A DNA stretch of 64,000 nt from contig NZ_JAUZQD010000003.1 in assembly GCF_030709675.1 (NCBI RefSeq), forward strand, positions 1 through 64,000, given 5' to 3'. The notes beneath the pieces were generated by a model. That model did no database searches. It was not told the DNA's origin and saw only the letters and a program-made list of their open reading frames with translations. Position 1 is the stretch's first letter. Each line of letters opens with the position of its first letter. Shown piece after piece: positions 54,520 through 63,249 of this stretch. The stretch is from Symbioplanes lichenis. Lineage in GTDB: Bacteria; Actinomycetota; Actinomycetes; Mycobacteriales; Micromonosporaceae. The position numbers were made by a program, and so were the translations under genes.

Positions 54520-55345
54520 TCGCAGCCGAGTTCCACCAGTTTCCGGGCCTGCTCGGCGGTGTCGACACCTTCCGCGACCGTGGCCAGGCCGAAGGACTGG
54601 CCGAGCCGGATGACCGCCGGCGCGATCGGGGGCGCGTCGGCCCCGGCGCGGAAGCCGATGAAGCTGACCGGCAGCCGGCTCAGGGTGTTGAGCTCGAGGT
54701 GGCCCGAGCCGACGTCGTGGATCGCGAAGCGGACCCCTTGATCCCGGAGCGTACGCAGGCGGCCGAGAGCGGAGTCGGGGAGCGTGCGGCGCGCCCGAGC
54801 CGTTGACGGGCTTGAACTTGTCGAGGTCGATCACGATGACCGCCGAGCAGCGGCCGCCGCGTGAGCCCCGGCCGGTCACCTGGGCGAGCCGGCTGTTGAT
54901 CAGGCTGCGGTTGGCCAGGCCGGTGAGCGGATCGGTGACGGCCAGCTCCCGGTTCTCGTGCTGCGCGTACATCTGCCGGGCCACCACCAGCACCGTCAGG
55001 ACGATCGCACCGACGATCATGCCGCCGAGCGGATAGACGTCCTGGTCCCGAGCCAGAAAACCGAGCACGCCGTACGCGACGGCGATCGCGCCGTAGGGCA
55101 GCCACTCGAGCGCGGGGCGACGGCCGGCCGGTCGGCTCGATACGCGGCGAGCAGCAGAAGATAGTCGCCGCAGAGCCAGGCGGCGTCGGGCCACATGCCG
55201 CTCTCGAACGTCGCGTGCAACTGCAGGTAGCCGTACCCCACGTCGGCGAGCACGAACAGGGTGACGGCGAGGGCCAGGACGCGTACCGCTGGAGGAGCCG
55301 CAGCCCGGCGGCGCAGCAGAAGCACCGCCAGGGCCAGCACCAATC
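54435..55345 (-). pseudogene. Degenerate GGDEF-EAL protein
   Basis: Minus-strand pieces in different frames: membrane helices (LAVTLFVLADVGYGYLQLHA, then LPYGAIAVAYGVLGFLA), a GGDEF start (ELAVTDPLTGLANRSLINSR, AVIVIDLDKFKPVN), then, after a jump, an EAL end (VIRLGQSFGLATVAEGVDTA, KLVELGCDYAHGPFFSAPL). The GGDEF motif itself and the first half of the EAL domain are missing. It was a c-di-GMP enzyme once. Its 3' end overlaps the CruF-like gene by about 85 bp. Confidence 0.78.
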
Positions 55346-55380
55346 GGCATCGCGGCGGGCCGGCTGAGGCGGGGGCGGGG

Positions 55381-56523
55381 TCACCTCTTCAGCCAGCGGT
55401 CCAGCCAGGCGAAGGCGTCCTCCTGCATGGCCCGGTTGAAGACGTGGCCGAGGCCCGGCCACAGGGTGGTGACAAGGCGATCGCCGGCGTGCTGGGAGTT
55501 CCAGACCTGACGGAGCTTGGCGTACGCCACGTCGACGCCGGCTGGGGGGAAGAGGGTGTCGAGTTCGCCGTTGAAGACGAGCATCGGGTTCGGGGCGGCG
55601 ATGCTGGCCACGTCGGGGATGTCGAGGTAGCGGGTCAGGCCCGGGTGCACCATGTGGAAGGCCGAGGCGCCGCGCAGGGTGTTGTTGCCGGTGACCATCA
55701 TCTCCTTGACGCCGGTCATCCAGCAGACGGCGACGGTCGCGGCGATGTGGCGGGACAGGGCGGCGACCTGCCAGGCGCGATAGGAGCCCATCGAGAAGCC
55801 GACCGCGGCGACGCGGCGGTCGTCGACCTCCGGCAGGCCGGCGAGCAGGGCGGCGGCGCGCATGTCCTCGTACGCGAGCAGGCCCGCCAGTGACGAACCG
55901 AGGTGGAACATGTTGCTGGCAAGCGCTTGCTGACCCTCGTACGTGAGTCCGCCGCGGTCGCCCCAGCCGAGGGCGTCGACGGCGAGGACCGCGTATCCCC
56001 GGGCGGCCAGTTCGTTGCCCACGAAACGGTTCTCGAAGTATCGGGCCGCCCACGCTTGCGCCGAGGCTCGACGGGTTTCGTCGTACCAGGGCTCGATCAG
56101 CTTTTCCTTGCCGATGTCGAATTTCGAGCCGTGGTCGTGCAACAGGAGCGCGGCGGGAAACGGGCCGGAGCCTTCCGGTACGAGCATCGTCGCCCGGACG
56201 CGGCTGTGGCGAGTGACATTGAACAAGATCTGTCGCCGGCGGTAGCCGTCGCGCGGTTGGTCGTCGACGATCTCCACGTCGTACGGGGTCCGGTCCTCGG
56301 GTTGCCACAGCAGCTCGCGCACCTGGGCCCGGGCGCGCCGCTTCCACGTACGGAAATCGCCGCCCGTGTGGGCCCAGGACAGCGGGAAGTCGAGTTCCGC
56401 CTTGAGCTGATCGGCGAAGATCGGCATATTGCCCTCGATCACCGAAGGCTCCGCCGCGGGAAGTGCGGTATCGGTGGGCAGGAGGGCGGCAGCCGGCAGC
56501 GCGACAAACGTCCGTCGTTTCAT
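55381..56523 (-). CDS. Exported alpha/beta hydrolase (acetyl-xylan-esterase/AbHydrolase_7-like)
   Basis: 380 residues. A short N-terminal export signal (MKRRTFVALPAAALLP) is present. The core shows FPAALLLHDHGSKFDIGKEK (oxyanion region), RGYAVLAVDALGWGDRGG, the nucleophile elbow AAVGFSMGSYRAWQVA with Ser, an Asp in LVFNGELDTLFPPAGVD, and the late His in WPGLGHVFNRAMQEDA. This is the pattern of large esterases acting on carbohydrate or xenobiotic esters. The substrate is unknown. Confidence 0.83.
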   Translation of the reverse strand: MKRRTFVALPAAALLPTDTALPAAEPSVIEGNMPIFADQLKAELDFPLSWAHTGGDFRTWKRRARAQVRELLWQPEDRTPYDVEIVDDQPRDGYRRRQILFNVTRHSRVRATMLVPEGSGPFPAALLLHDHGSKFDIGKEKLIEPWYDETRRASAQAWAARYFENRFVGNELAARGYAVLAVDALGWGDRGGLTYEGQQALASNMFHLGSSLAGLLAYEDMRAAALLAGLPEVDDRRVAAVGFSMGSYRAWQVAALSRHIAATVAVCWMTGVKEMMVTGNNTLRGASAFHMVHPGLTRYLDIPDVASIAAPNPMLVFNGELDTLFPPAGVDVAYAKLRQVWNSQHAGDRLVTTLWPGLGHVFNRAMQEDAFAWLDRWLKR

Positions 56524-56589
56524 ACATTCCTCCTCATCAATGTCTTGTCACGGTACCCGGGGATTTCCGGCGGCTGGCATGATGCCGCC

Positions 56590-57228
56590 ATGGACAACGC
56601 GCTCACCGGGCAGCAGATCGCCGACGAGAAGCTCACCGGCTGGACGTACTTCCTCAACCGGCTGCGCACCCGGGTCGCCACGCCGGACTTCACCGCCGGC
56701 CTGGCCCTGGTCAACGCGATCGCCGCCGAGGCCGGGCGCCGCGACCACCACCCCGGCCTCGACCTGCGCTACACCCACGTCGGCATCACCCTGACCAGCC
56801 ACGACACGGGCGGCGTCACCGGGCGCGACGTGCGGCTGGCCCGGGCGATCTCGGCGCTGATCGCCGAGGCCGGGCTGACTCAGGAGTACGCCGGGATCAG
56901 CCGGATCGAGTTCGGCCTCGACACCCCGGACCTGGCGGGGCTGCTGCCCTTCTGGGTGGCCGTGCTGGGTGGCGAGGCCGTCGACGGCGACGTGCGCGAT
57001 CCGTACGGTGAACTGCCGGCGGTGTGGTTCCAGCGGTCAGGGTCGCAGGAGCCGCGCCAGCACTGGCACCCGGACGTCTGGCTCGACCCGTCGCAGGTGC
57101 AGCCCCGCATCGACGCCGCCGTGGCCGCGGGCGGCACCCTCGTGGACGACTCGTCGGCGCCGGCGTTCTGGGTGCTGGCCGACCCCGAGGGCAACCGCGT
57201 CTGCCTGTGCACCTGGCAGGACCGCTGA
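56590..57228 (+). CDS. Pterin-4a-carbinolamine dehydratase fused to a VOC (glyoxalase-like) domain
   Basis: 212 residues. The first about 95 are a PCD/DCoH domain: LTGQQIADEKLTGWTYFLNR, and AAEAGRRDHHPGLDLRYTHV with the active-site H-H-P, then TLTSHDTGGVTGRDV. The rest is a VOC-type fold (RIEFGLDTPDLAGLLPFWVA, QHWHPDVWLDPSQVQPRIDA, FWVLADPEGNRVCLCTW), usually metal-binding. The fusion could couple pterin recycling with another small-molecule step. It is not rare in actinobacteria, but the VOC partner's role is unknown. ATG 56590. Confidence 0.88.
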   Translation: MDNALTGQQIADEKLTGWTYFLNRLRTRVATPDFTAGLALVNAIAAEAGRRDHHPGLDLRYTHVGITLTSHDTGGVTGRDVRLARAISALIAEAGLTQEYAGISRIEFGLDTPDLAGLLPFWVAVLGGEAVDGDVRDPYGELPAVWFQRSGSQEPRQHWHPDVWLDPSQVQPRIDAAVAAGGTLVDDSSAPAFWVLADPEGNRVCLCTWQDR

Positions 57229-57283
57229 GCGACTCGGGTGAGATGACGAGGCGCGGGCAGTGATCTTGGTGAATACTTGGTGA

Positions 57284-58975
57284 ATGGAGCGCCTGGATCC
57301 GGCGACGGCGATAGCGGTGGTGACGGCGATGGTGGCCGTGGCGGCCGCGGCCGCGGCGATCTGGCAGGCGGTGTCGGCGAAGCGGCAGGCCGGGCACGCC
57401 CGGAGACAGGCGGATGCGGCCGACAAGGCCGCGGCGGTCGCGGTCTCGACGCTCGAGCTGCAATCCAAGCAGGACCGCGGGGCCGAGGCCCGGCTGCTCC
57501 GGTCGCAGAGCTCGCAGATATCCGCGTGGTGGGGTCAATCGGACCGGGGTGAGGGGTGGGGCGTCCATCTTCGGAACGGGTCGGAGGCTCCCGTCTTCCA
57601 GGTTCACGCGACGGTCCTCGGGCCGGACGATCGGGCCGAGATCATCCAGACCCACGTGCCGGTCCTTCCGCCCGGTTCCGATCCTCTCTTCCGAGTGCTG
57701 GAGACGGAGGTGGAGACCGGGGACTTCGCCGCCAGCCGGAGTGCCCGGCGCGTGCGGATCACCTTCACCGACGAGGCGGGTGAGAGGTGGATGCGGGACC
57801 AGCACGGGCGGCTCCGGCACTTCGAGGCGGGGCTGGTGGTGGTCGCCACCGATGCACCGCGGGCCTCCGGGCTCGAGCAGTTCACCGACGAGTTCCAGGC
57901 GGCCTACGGGGTCACGCTGACGTTCGAGGTCATCCGCACCTCCATCTCCGACGAGCTCGGTCCGCTGTTCGGCGTCGGTGACGGGGACGGCAACGTCGAT
58001 GCCTTGATCGGAGCGCACGACTGGATCGGCGGCCTGGCGCATCACGGGCTGATCGAGCCGACCGTGCTGTCGAGGGAGCACCGCGAGGCGTTCCGTCCGT
58101 GGACCCTCGACGCGCTCACTCACGACGGCGCGCTCTACGGCATCCCCACCACGCTGGACACGACCGCGCTCATCCGCAACGTCGACCTCGCCCCCGAGAC
58201 GCCGAGAACGATGGAGGACCTGATCGGCACGGGCAACGACCTCGTCTACCGGCGCCGGGTGTCCGAGATCCTCGCGGTTCGCGTCACGGAGGAGGGGGAC
58301 CCGTTCCAGATCTGGCCGCTGTTCGCGAGCGCCGGCGGGGCGCTCTTCGGCAGAGCGGGCGGATCGTGGGACCCCCGGCGGATCGACCTCGACACGCCCG
58401 CCTCGATCGCCGCGTTCGAACGGCTGCGCAGCCTGGGCGAGCAGGGCTCTCGCCTGTTGCGTACGTCGATGGACCGGACCGAGGCCCTCGACCTCTTCGC
58501 GAGCGGCCGCACGGCCTATCTGATCACCACCTCCGACGGCCTCGAGTACGCCCGCCGATCGGGCGTGCGTATCGCGGTGTCCCCGGTGCCGCCGTTCGCG
58601 GGCGGGCAACCGGCGACGGCGATGTCCCTCGTGCACGGCCTCTTCATCACGCGCGAGGGTCGGAACCAGTTGCTCGCGCACGATCTGTTCTCCGACTACC
58701 TCACGCATCGGACCGTGATGTCGGCGCTGTCCAGGATCGTCGTGTGCCCGGTTGCCCTGCGGGACACCGCGGGACAGGACGCCGACCTGGAGGCCTATCA
58801 GCGCGTCTGTGAGCAGGCCGTTCCCATGCCGTCCTTCCGGCCGATGCGGCATGTGTGGGAGATCGTGGGCCGGGCGCAGGCCGACGTCATCCGCGGGGCG
58901 GCGGCCGAGGGTGCCGCGCGGGCGGCGGCGAAGGAACTGGCCTTGGCCGTACGGACGGAAGGCGAGCAGGCATGA
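57284..58975 (+). CDS. Membrane-anchored protein with ABC-type substrate-binding domain
   Basis: 563 residues. An N-terminal Ala/Val-rich helix (AIAVVTAMVAVAAAAAAIWQ) is followed by a helical stalk and a beta-rich domain (HLRNGSEAPVFQVHATVLGP). From about residue 195 it is a maltose-type binding fold: FTDEFQAAYGVTLTFEVIRT, DALTHDGALYGIPTTLDTTA (the typical Y-G-I-P segment), SAGGALFGRAGGSWDPR, ALDLFASGRTAYLIT. Fusion of a stalked membrane anchor to this fold is unusual, and no permease is adjacent. It overlaps a GH15-type gene by 4 bp. Confidence 0.8.
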   Translation: MERLDPATAIAVVTAMVAVAAAAAAIWQAVSAKRQAGHARRQADAADKAAAVAVSTLELQSKQDRGAEARLLRSQSSQISAWWGQSDRGEGWGVHLRNGSEAPVFQVHATVLGPDDRAEIIQTHVPVLPPGSDPLFRVLETEVETGDFAASRSARRVRITFTDEAGERWMRDQHGRLRHFEAGLVVVATDAPRASGLEQFTDEFQAAYGVTLTFEVIRTSISDELGPLFGVGDGDGNVDALIGAHDWIGGLAHHGLIEPTVLSREHREAFRPWTLDALTHDGALYGIPTTLDTTALIRNVDLAPETPRTMEDLIGTGNDLVYRRRVSEILAVRVTEEGDPFQIWPLFASAGGALFGRAGGSWDPRRIDLDTPASIAAFERLRSLGEQGSRLLRTSMDRTEALDLFASGRTAYLITTSDGLEYARRSGVRIAVSPVPPFAGGQPATAMSLVHGLFITREGRNQLLAHDLFSDYLTHRTVMSALSRIVVCPVALRDTAGQDADLEAYQRVCEQAVPMPSFRPMRHVWEIVGRAQADVIRGAAAEGAARAAAKELALAVRTEGEQA

Positions 58976-60042
58976 CAACACCGGCGGTGTCCGCGCTCGT
59001 GGCGAACAGCATCTCCTTGATCCGCCGGGAGCAGCACCCGTCCGGGTCCTATCCCGCGTGCCCGTCCTATCCCACGTATCGCTACTGCTGGTTCAGGGAT
59101 GGTTCCTTCATCGCCGACGCCATGAGCCGGGCTGGTGAGGTGGCCAGCGCCGAGGCCTTCTTCGGATGGTGCACGCGCGTCCTCACCACGCGCTCCGACC
59201 GGATAGCGGCGCTGGCCGGCGCGGGACCCGGTTCGCCACGGGTTTATCTCCCCACTCGTTACGAGCTGGACGGCGGAGAGAGCGTCACGCCATGGGCCAA
59301 CTTCCAGGTCGACGGGTACGGAACCTGGCTGCGCGTGCTCGTCGATCACTGTGCCCGGCATCGGCGGCCGGTGGCGCCGTACTCCGCGGCCTTGAACCTG
59401 ACGGTGGACTACCTGAACGCGGTGGGAACGTTGCCGTGCTACGACTGGTGGGAGGAGTTCCCCGAGCAGCGTCACACCTCGACTCTGGCTGCGGTGAGCA
59501 GTGGTCTGAAAGCGGCCTTGAGCAGCGAGGCGCTGACCAGCGACCGTCGCGGGGCAGCGGTGGCGACATCGGGGGAAATCGATCGGCTGGTGGCGGCCGA
59601 CACTCGCCGGCACGGCCGGCTCGGCAAGTGGCTGGGCAGCGATGTCGCCGACGGGAGTCTGCTCGCCTGCCTCACGTCGTACGGGACTCTGGCGGTCGAC
59701 GATCCGGTGGCGGAGCGAACAGTCGCCGCCATCCGCGACTCCCTGGTCCGCGAGGGGGTCTACCGCTATGCCGGTGACACGTTCTACGGCGGTGGGGAAT
59801 GGATCAATTTGACCGCGTGGCTCGGGTGGTACGAGGTCTTGCGAGGAGACAGCAGCAACGCTCGCCGCCGCCTGGACTGGATCGCGTCCCAGGCGGACGG
59901 CGGCCTGCTGCCGGAGCAGGTGACCGGTCGCGCCCAACGGCCCGAGCACATCGCCCACTGGGAGCGGACCTGGGGCGCGGTGGCGACGCCTCTGCTGTGG
60001 TCGCATGCGATGTTCCTGACCCTGGCCACCGCCTGCCGGTGA
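58972..60042 (+). CDS. Glycoside hydrolase family 15-like protein
   Basis: 356 residues from ATG 58972, which overlaps the previous stop (ATGA). The helical toroid of GH15 glucoamylases/trehalases is visible: YPTYRYCWFRDGSFIADAMS (the W-x-R-D motif), NFQVDGYGTWLRVLVDHCAR, CYDWWEEFPEQRHTSTLAAV (W-E motif with the candidate acid Glu), FYGGGEWINLTAWLGWYEVL and QVTGRAQRPEHIAHWERTWG. It is shorter than secreted glucoamylases and has no signal peptide, so it is probably cytosolic. Confidence 0.83.
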   Translation: MTTPAVSALVANSISLIRREQHPSGSYPACPSYPTYRYCWFRDGSFIADAMSRAGEVASAEAFFGWCTRVLTTRSDRIAALAGAGPGSPRVYLPTRYELDGGESVTPWANFQVDGYGTWLRVLVDHCARHRRPVAPYSAALNLTVDYLNAVGTLPCYDWWEEFPEQRHTSTLAAVSSGLKAALSSEALTSDRRGAAVATSGEIDRLVAADTRRHGRLGKWLGSDVADGSLLACLTSYGTLAVDDPVAERTVAAIRDSLVREGVYRYAGDTFYGGGEWINLTAWLGWYEVLRGDSSNARRRLDWIASQADGGLLPEQVTGRAQRPEHIAHWERTWGAVATPLLWSHAMFLTLATACR

Positions 60043-60054
60043 TGCGACCGGGCG

Positions 60055-60495
60055 TCAGTGGCCGCGGATGTGGTCGGCGAGGTCGGTGAGTTCGGGGACT
60101 TCGCGGGCCTCTTCGAGGGCTTCCTGCAAGATTTTGTCGTGGACCGGGGCGGCCGAGGCCAGGAGAGCCCGGCCCTCGGCGGTGAGCTCGGTGTAGATGC
60201 CGCGGCGGTCGTCGGGGCAGATGCAGCGGACCAGGAGGTTCCGGTTTTCCAGGCGGGTGACCAGGCGGGTGATGGCGCTCGGGCTCAGGGCGGCGGCTCG
60301 GCCGACCTGTTGCATGCGCATGTGCCAGCCGTCCTGGCGGCTGAGGGCGTCGAGGACCGTGTATTCGACGACCGACAGCTCGAACTGGGCGCTGAGGGCG
60401 CGTTCGAGGGCGGTCTCGATGCGGCCGTGCAGGGCGGCCAGCCGGCGCCAGCCCTGGGCCCTGATCTCGACGGCGGCGTCGTCCGCGACTCCCAT
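60055..60495 (-). CDS. MarR-family transcriptional regulator
   Basis: 146 residues, winged helix: FELSVVEYTVLDALSRQDGW, MRMQQVGRAAALSPSAITRL (recognition helix), VTRLENRNLLVRCICPDDRR and GIYTELTAEGRALLA. This is the standard dimeric MarR layout with the wing D-x-R. GTG and ATG starts are both possible near 60495. It is convergent with the GH15 gene and divergent from the ParB-like regulator. Confidence 0.9.
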   Translation of the reverse strand: MGVADDAAVEIRAQGWRRLAALHGRIETALERALSAQFELSVVEYTVLDALSRQDGWHMRMQQVGRAAALSPSAITRLVTRLENRNLLVRCICPDDRRGIYTELTAEGRALLASAAPVHDKILQEALEEAREVPELTDLADHIRGH

Positions 60496-60611
60496 GCCGC
60501 TCCTTTCCCGCGGGGCACGCGGGATGTCGGCGCGTGCGGGGACCAGTCTACGAGGCGATCGCGCCGGTGTCTCGGATGGTGGGACGGTGAGGGGTGTCGT
60601 GATTCACAGGA

Positions 60612-60631
60612 AGCGATGATGATCAATCGCT
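60612..60631. promoter_or_regulatory. Inverted repeat between the MarR gene and the ParB-like gene
   Basis: AGCGAT at 60612-60617 and ATCGCT at 60626-60631 flank an 8-base spacer, roughly the size of a MarR site. It is about 117 bp upstream of the marR-type start, so autoregulation is only a possibility. Confidence 0.3.
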
Positions 60632-60829
60632 GAGGTGGTACGTCATCTGCGCGCAATGTGTGTGACGGGCGGCCGTGGGAATGGGCGTTGCGGGGCGCGT
60701 CCGGGGCGGCTTAGTTTCCGCTGCGAAGGTGTGAGCGAATGCGATTGCCGGACGGGGGTCGGCGGCAGTCATGAGCGGGATGCCAATTCCTGCCCGGTGG
60801 GTCCGTGCTGCGAGCCGGGAGGGTGCGCC

Positions 60830-61744
60830 ATGAGTCGGGCGGCCGCGGGTGCCGAGAGCGTGCGCATGGTGCCGACCGGCAGTTTGCGCGGGGCTTTCTC
60901 GCCGCGTTCCGGCGGGGAGGACGAGGCGCACGTCCGGGTGCTGGCCGAATCGGAGACGGAGCTGCCGCCCATTCTCGTGCACCGGCCCACCGGGCGCGTG
61001 ATCGACGGCATGCACCGGCTGCGGGCCGCCAGGCTGCGGGGAATGCGCGACATTCCCGCCCGCTTCTTCGACGGCTCCGAGAGCGAGGCCTTCGTCCTGG
61101 CGGTCCGGAGCAACGTCACGCACGGGCTGCCGCTGTCGACGGCCGATCGGCGGCAGGCGGCGCGCCGGATCCTGGCGTCGCATCCGCACTGGTCGGATCG
61201 GGCGGTCGCGGAGGTGGCGGGCCTGTCCGCGAAGTCCGTGGCGGCGCTGCGGCCCGCCCCGCCGGTGGTGGGGGACGAGCCGGTGGCGCGGCTGGGCCGG
61301 GACGGCCGGGCCCGGCCGCTGAGCACCGACGACGCCCGTGAGCGGGCGAGCCGGCTGCTGCTCGACAACCCGGACGCGTCGCTGCGGGAGATCGCCGGCC
61401 TGACCGGCATCTCGCCCGGCACCGTGCGGGACGTGCGACGGCGGCTGAAGCAGGGCGAGAGCCCGGTGCCGGCGCGCCGGCGGGCCGGGCCGGCGGAGCG
61501 GGAGGGCGCGGCCCTCGAGGAGCTGTCCGGGTCGCTCGAGTTCCTCGTGGCGGATCCGGCGCTGCGCTACAGCGAGTCCGGCCGGGCCCTGCTGCGCCTG
61601 CTCACCGCCCATCTGACGCTGGGGCGTCGCCGGCGGGAGCTGATCGCCGCGGTCCCGGCGCACTGCCGTCCCGCGCTGGCCCGGGCGGCCCGGGCGAGTG
61701 CCCAGTTGCTGGTGGCCCTGGCTGACGGTCTGGCTGGTAGCTAG
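60830..61744 (+). CDS. ParB-like / StrR-NovG-type transcriptional regulator
   Basis: 304 residues from ATG 60830, with GGGAGG at 60818-60823. A ParB N-terminal-type domain is seen first (VRMVPTGSLRG, ESETELPPILVHRPTGRVID, GMHRLRAARLRGMRDIPARF), then helix-turn-helix segments (LSTADRRQAARRILASHPHW, SDRAVAEVAGLSAKSVAALR and NPDASLREIAGLTGISPGTV). This combination is found in pathway-specific activators such as StrR and NovG. No antibiotic biosynthesis gene is in the window, though an MFS transporter follows. Confidence 0.87.
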   Translation: MSRAAAGAESVRMVPTGSLRGAFSPRSGGEDEAHVRVLAESETELPPILVHRPTGRVIDGMHRLRAARLRGMRDIPARFFDGSESEAFVLAVRSNVTHGLPLSTADRRQAARRILASHPHWSDRAVAEVAGLSAKSVAALRPAPPVVGDEPVARLGRDGRARPLSTDDARERASRLLLDNPDASLREIAGLTGISPGTVRDVRRRLKQGESPVPARRRAGPAEREGAALEELSGSLEFLVADPALRYSESGRALLRLLTAHLTLGRRRRELIAAVPAHCRPALARAARASAQLLVALADGLAGS

Positions 61745-61870
61745 CGGTTCGTGCAACTGCGGAGAGGCAGCAGTCGCACACTCGATGTCCGTCTTGCTTG
61801 CGCTGATATCCCGCGTACGCAATGATTGCTCGCGACGTATAACAGCGCACACACTCCTCGGAGGTACGAC

Positions 61871-63052
61871 ATGCCCCTCGGGCTTATCGCCCTGGCGCTG
61901 GGCGGCTTCGGCATCGGGCTCACCGAGTTCGGGATCGTCGGACTGCTGCCCGAAGTGGCCGCGGACTTCGACGTCAGCAGCCAGACGGCCGGCTACCTGG
62001 TGTCGGGCTATGCGCTCAGCGTGGCGGTCGGGGCGCTCGCACTCACGGCGGCGATCACCCGCTTCGACCGCAAGAAGGCGCTGCTCGGCCTGATGCTGCT
62101 GTTCATCGCGGGCAACCTGATCTCCGCGGTCGCGCCCACCTACTCGGTGCTGCTGACCGGCCGGATCGTCGCCGCTCTGTGCCACGGTGCCTTCTTCGGT
62201 GTCGGCGCCGTGGTCGCGGCCGAGATGGTGCAGGCCAACCGCAAGGCCGGCGCCATCTCGCTGATGTTCGGCGGGCTCACGCTGGCCAACGTGCTCGGCG
62301 TCCCGCTCGGCACCTTCCTCGGTCAGCAGCTCGGCTGGCGCTCCACCTTCTGGGCGATCACCGTCATCGGCGTCGTCGCCATCGCCGGCATCGCGGTGCT
62401 CGTGCCCGCCACGACCGGCATGCCCGCGACCAGCCTGCGTCGCGAGCTCGGCGTCTTCGCGCGGCCGCAGGTGTGGGTGTCGGTGGCGATCAGCGTCCTG
62501 GCCTTCGGCGGCGTGATCGGCGGCTTCACGTACATCGCCTTCACGCTCACCGAGGTCACCGGCTTCACGACCGGCGCCGTCCCGTGGCTGCTCGTGCTCT
62601 TCGGCGTCGGCACCTTCGCCGGCAACTGGGCCGGGGGCAAGGCCGCCGACCGCGCGCTCAGCAAGGCGCTGATCATCAACATGGCCCTGCTCGCCGTGGT
62701 GCTCGCCGGCTTCGCGCTCACCGCCGAGAGCAAGGCCGTGACGATCCTGTCGCTCTTCCTGATGGGCGCGGTCGGGCTCGCCACGGCGCCCGGCCTGCAG
62801 CTGCGCACCATGCGGTACGCCCAGGACGCGCCCACGATGGCCTCGGGCGCGAACATCGCCGCCTTCAACGTCGGCAACGCGCTCGGCGCCTGGCTCGGCG
62901 GCCTGGCGATCGGCGCCGGCTTCGGCTACGTCTCCCCGCTGTGGGTGGGCGCGGGCGTCGTGGCGGCCGGGCTCGTCGTCCTCGTGGCGGGAACGGTCGC
63001 GCCGCAGCCCCGCACGGCCGCCACTGAGCCGGTGCCGGCCGCGGTGAACTGA
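61871..63052 (+). CDS. MFS transporter (AraJ/CmlA-type drug or sugar exporter)
   Basis: 393 residues, 12 helices. The DHA1-type start is LALGGFGIGLTEFGIVGLLP, and the motif A region is ITRFDRKKALLGLMLL. Helix 5 has AISLMFGGLTLANVLGVPLG with motif C-like G-x-x-x-G-P/L-G, and QLRTMRYAQDAPTMASGANI with AFNVGNALGAWLGG in the C-terminal half, typical of the AraJ/NepI/CmlA group. ATG 61871 follows CGGAGG at 61859-61864, with a -10-like TATAAC at 61838-61843. It is followed by a strong terminator. Confidence 0.9.
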   Translation: MPLGLIALALGGFGIGLTEFGIVGLLPEVAADFDVSSQTAGYLVSGYALSVAVGALALTAAITRFDRKKALLGLMLLFIAGNLISAVAPTYSVLLTGRIVAALCHGAFFGVGAVVAAEMVQANRKAGAISLMFGGLTLANVLGVPLGTFLGQQLGWRSTFWAITVIGVVAIAGIAVLVPATTGMPATSLRRELGVFARPQVWVSVAISVLAFGGVIGGFTYIAFTLTEVTGFTTGAVPWLLVLFGVGTFAGNWAGGKAADRALSKALIINMALLAVVLAGFALTAESKAVTILSLFLMGAVGLATAPGLQLRTMRYAQDAPTMASGANIAAFNVGNALGAWLGGLAIGAGFGYVSPLWVGAGVVAAGLVVLVAGTVAPQPRTAATEPVPAAVN

Positions 63053-63081
63053 CCCATGAACTGAATTCCGCACAACCCCCG

Positions 63082-63128
63082 AAAAAGCGCCGGCGACACA
63101 TTCTCGCAATGTGTCGCCGGCGCTTTTT
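63082..63128. terminator. Strong bidirectional hairpin terminator
   Basis: A perfect 21-bp stem (63082-63102 with 63108-63128) around a 5-base CTCGC loop, beginning with AAAAA and ending with TTTTT. It terminates the MFS transcript and can act in both directions. Confidence 0.92.
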
Positions 63129-63249
63129 CTGTGCGAGAGAGACGTTGGTCACCGGCCCGGCCGGCCCGGCAATCGTTGACGGAAAAGCCGATCGATTCTT
63201 CAATGGGAATCAAGGTTTGACAGACGGCGCATCCGCTCGGGAGGACCAC

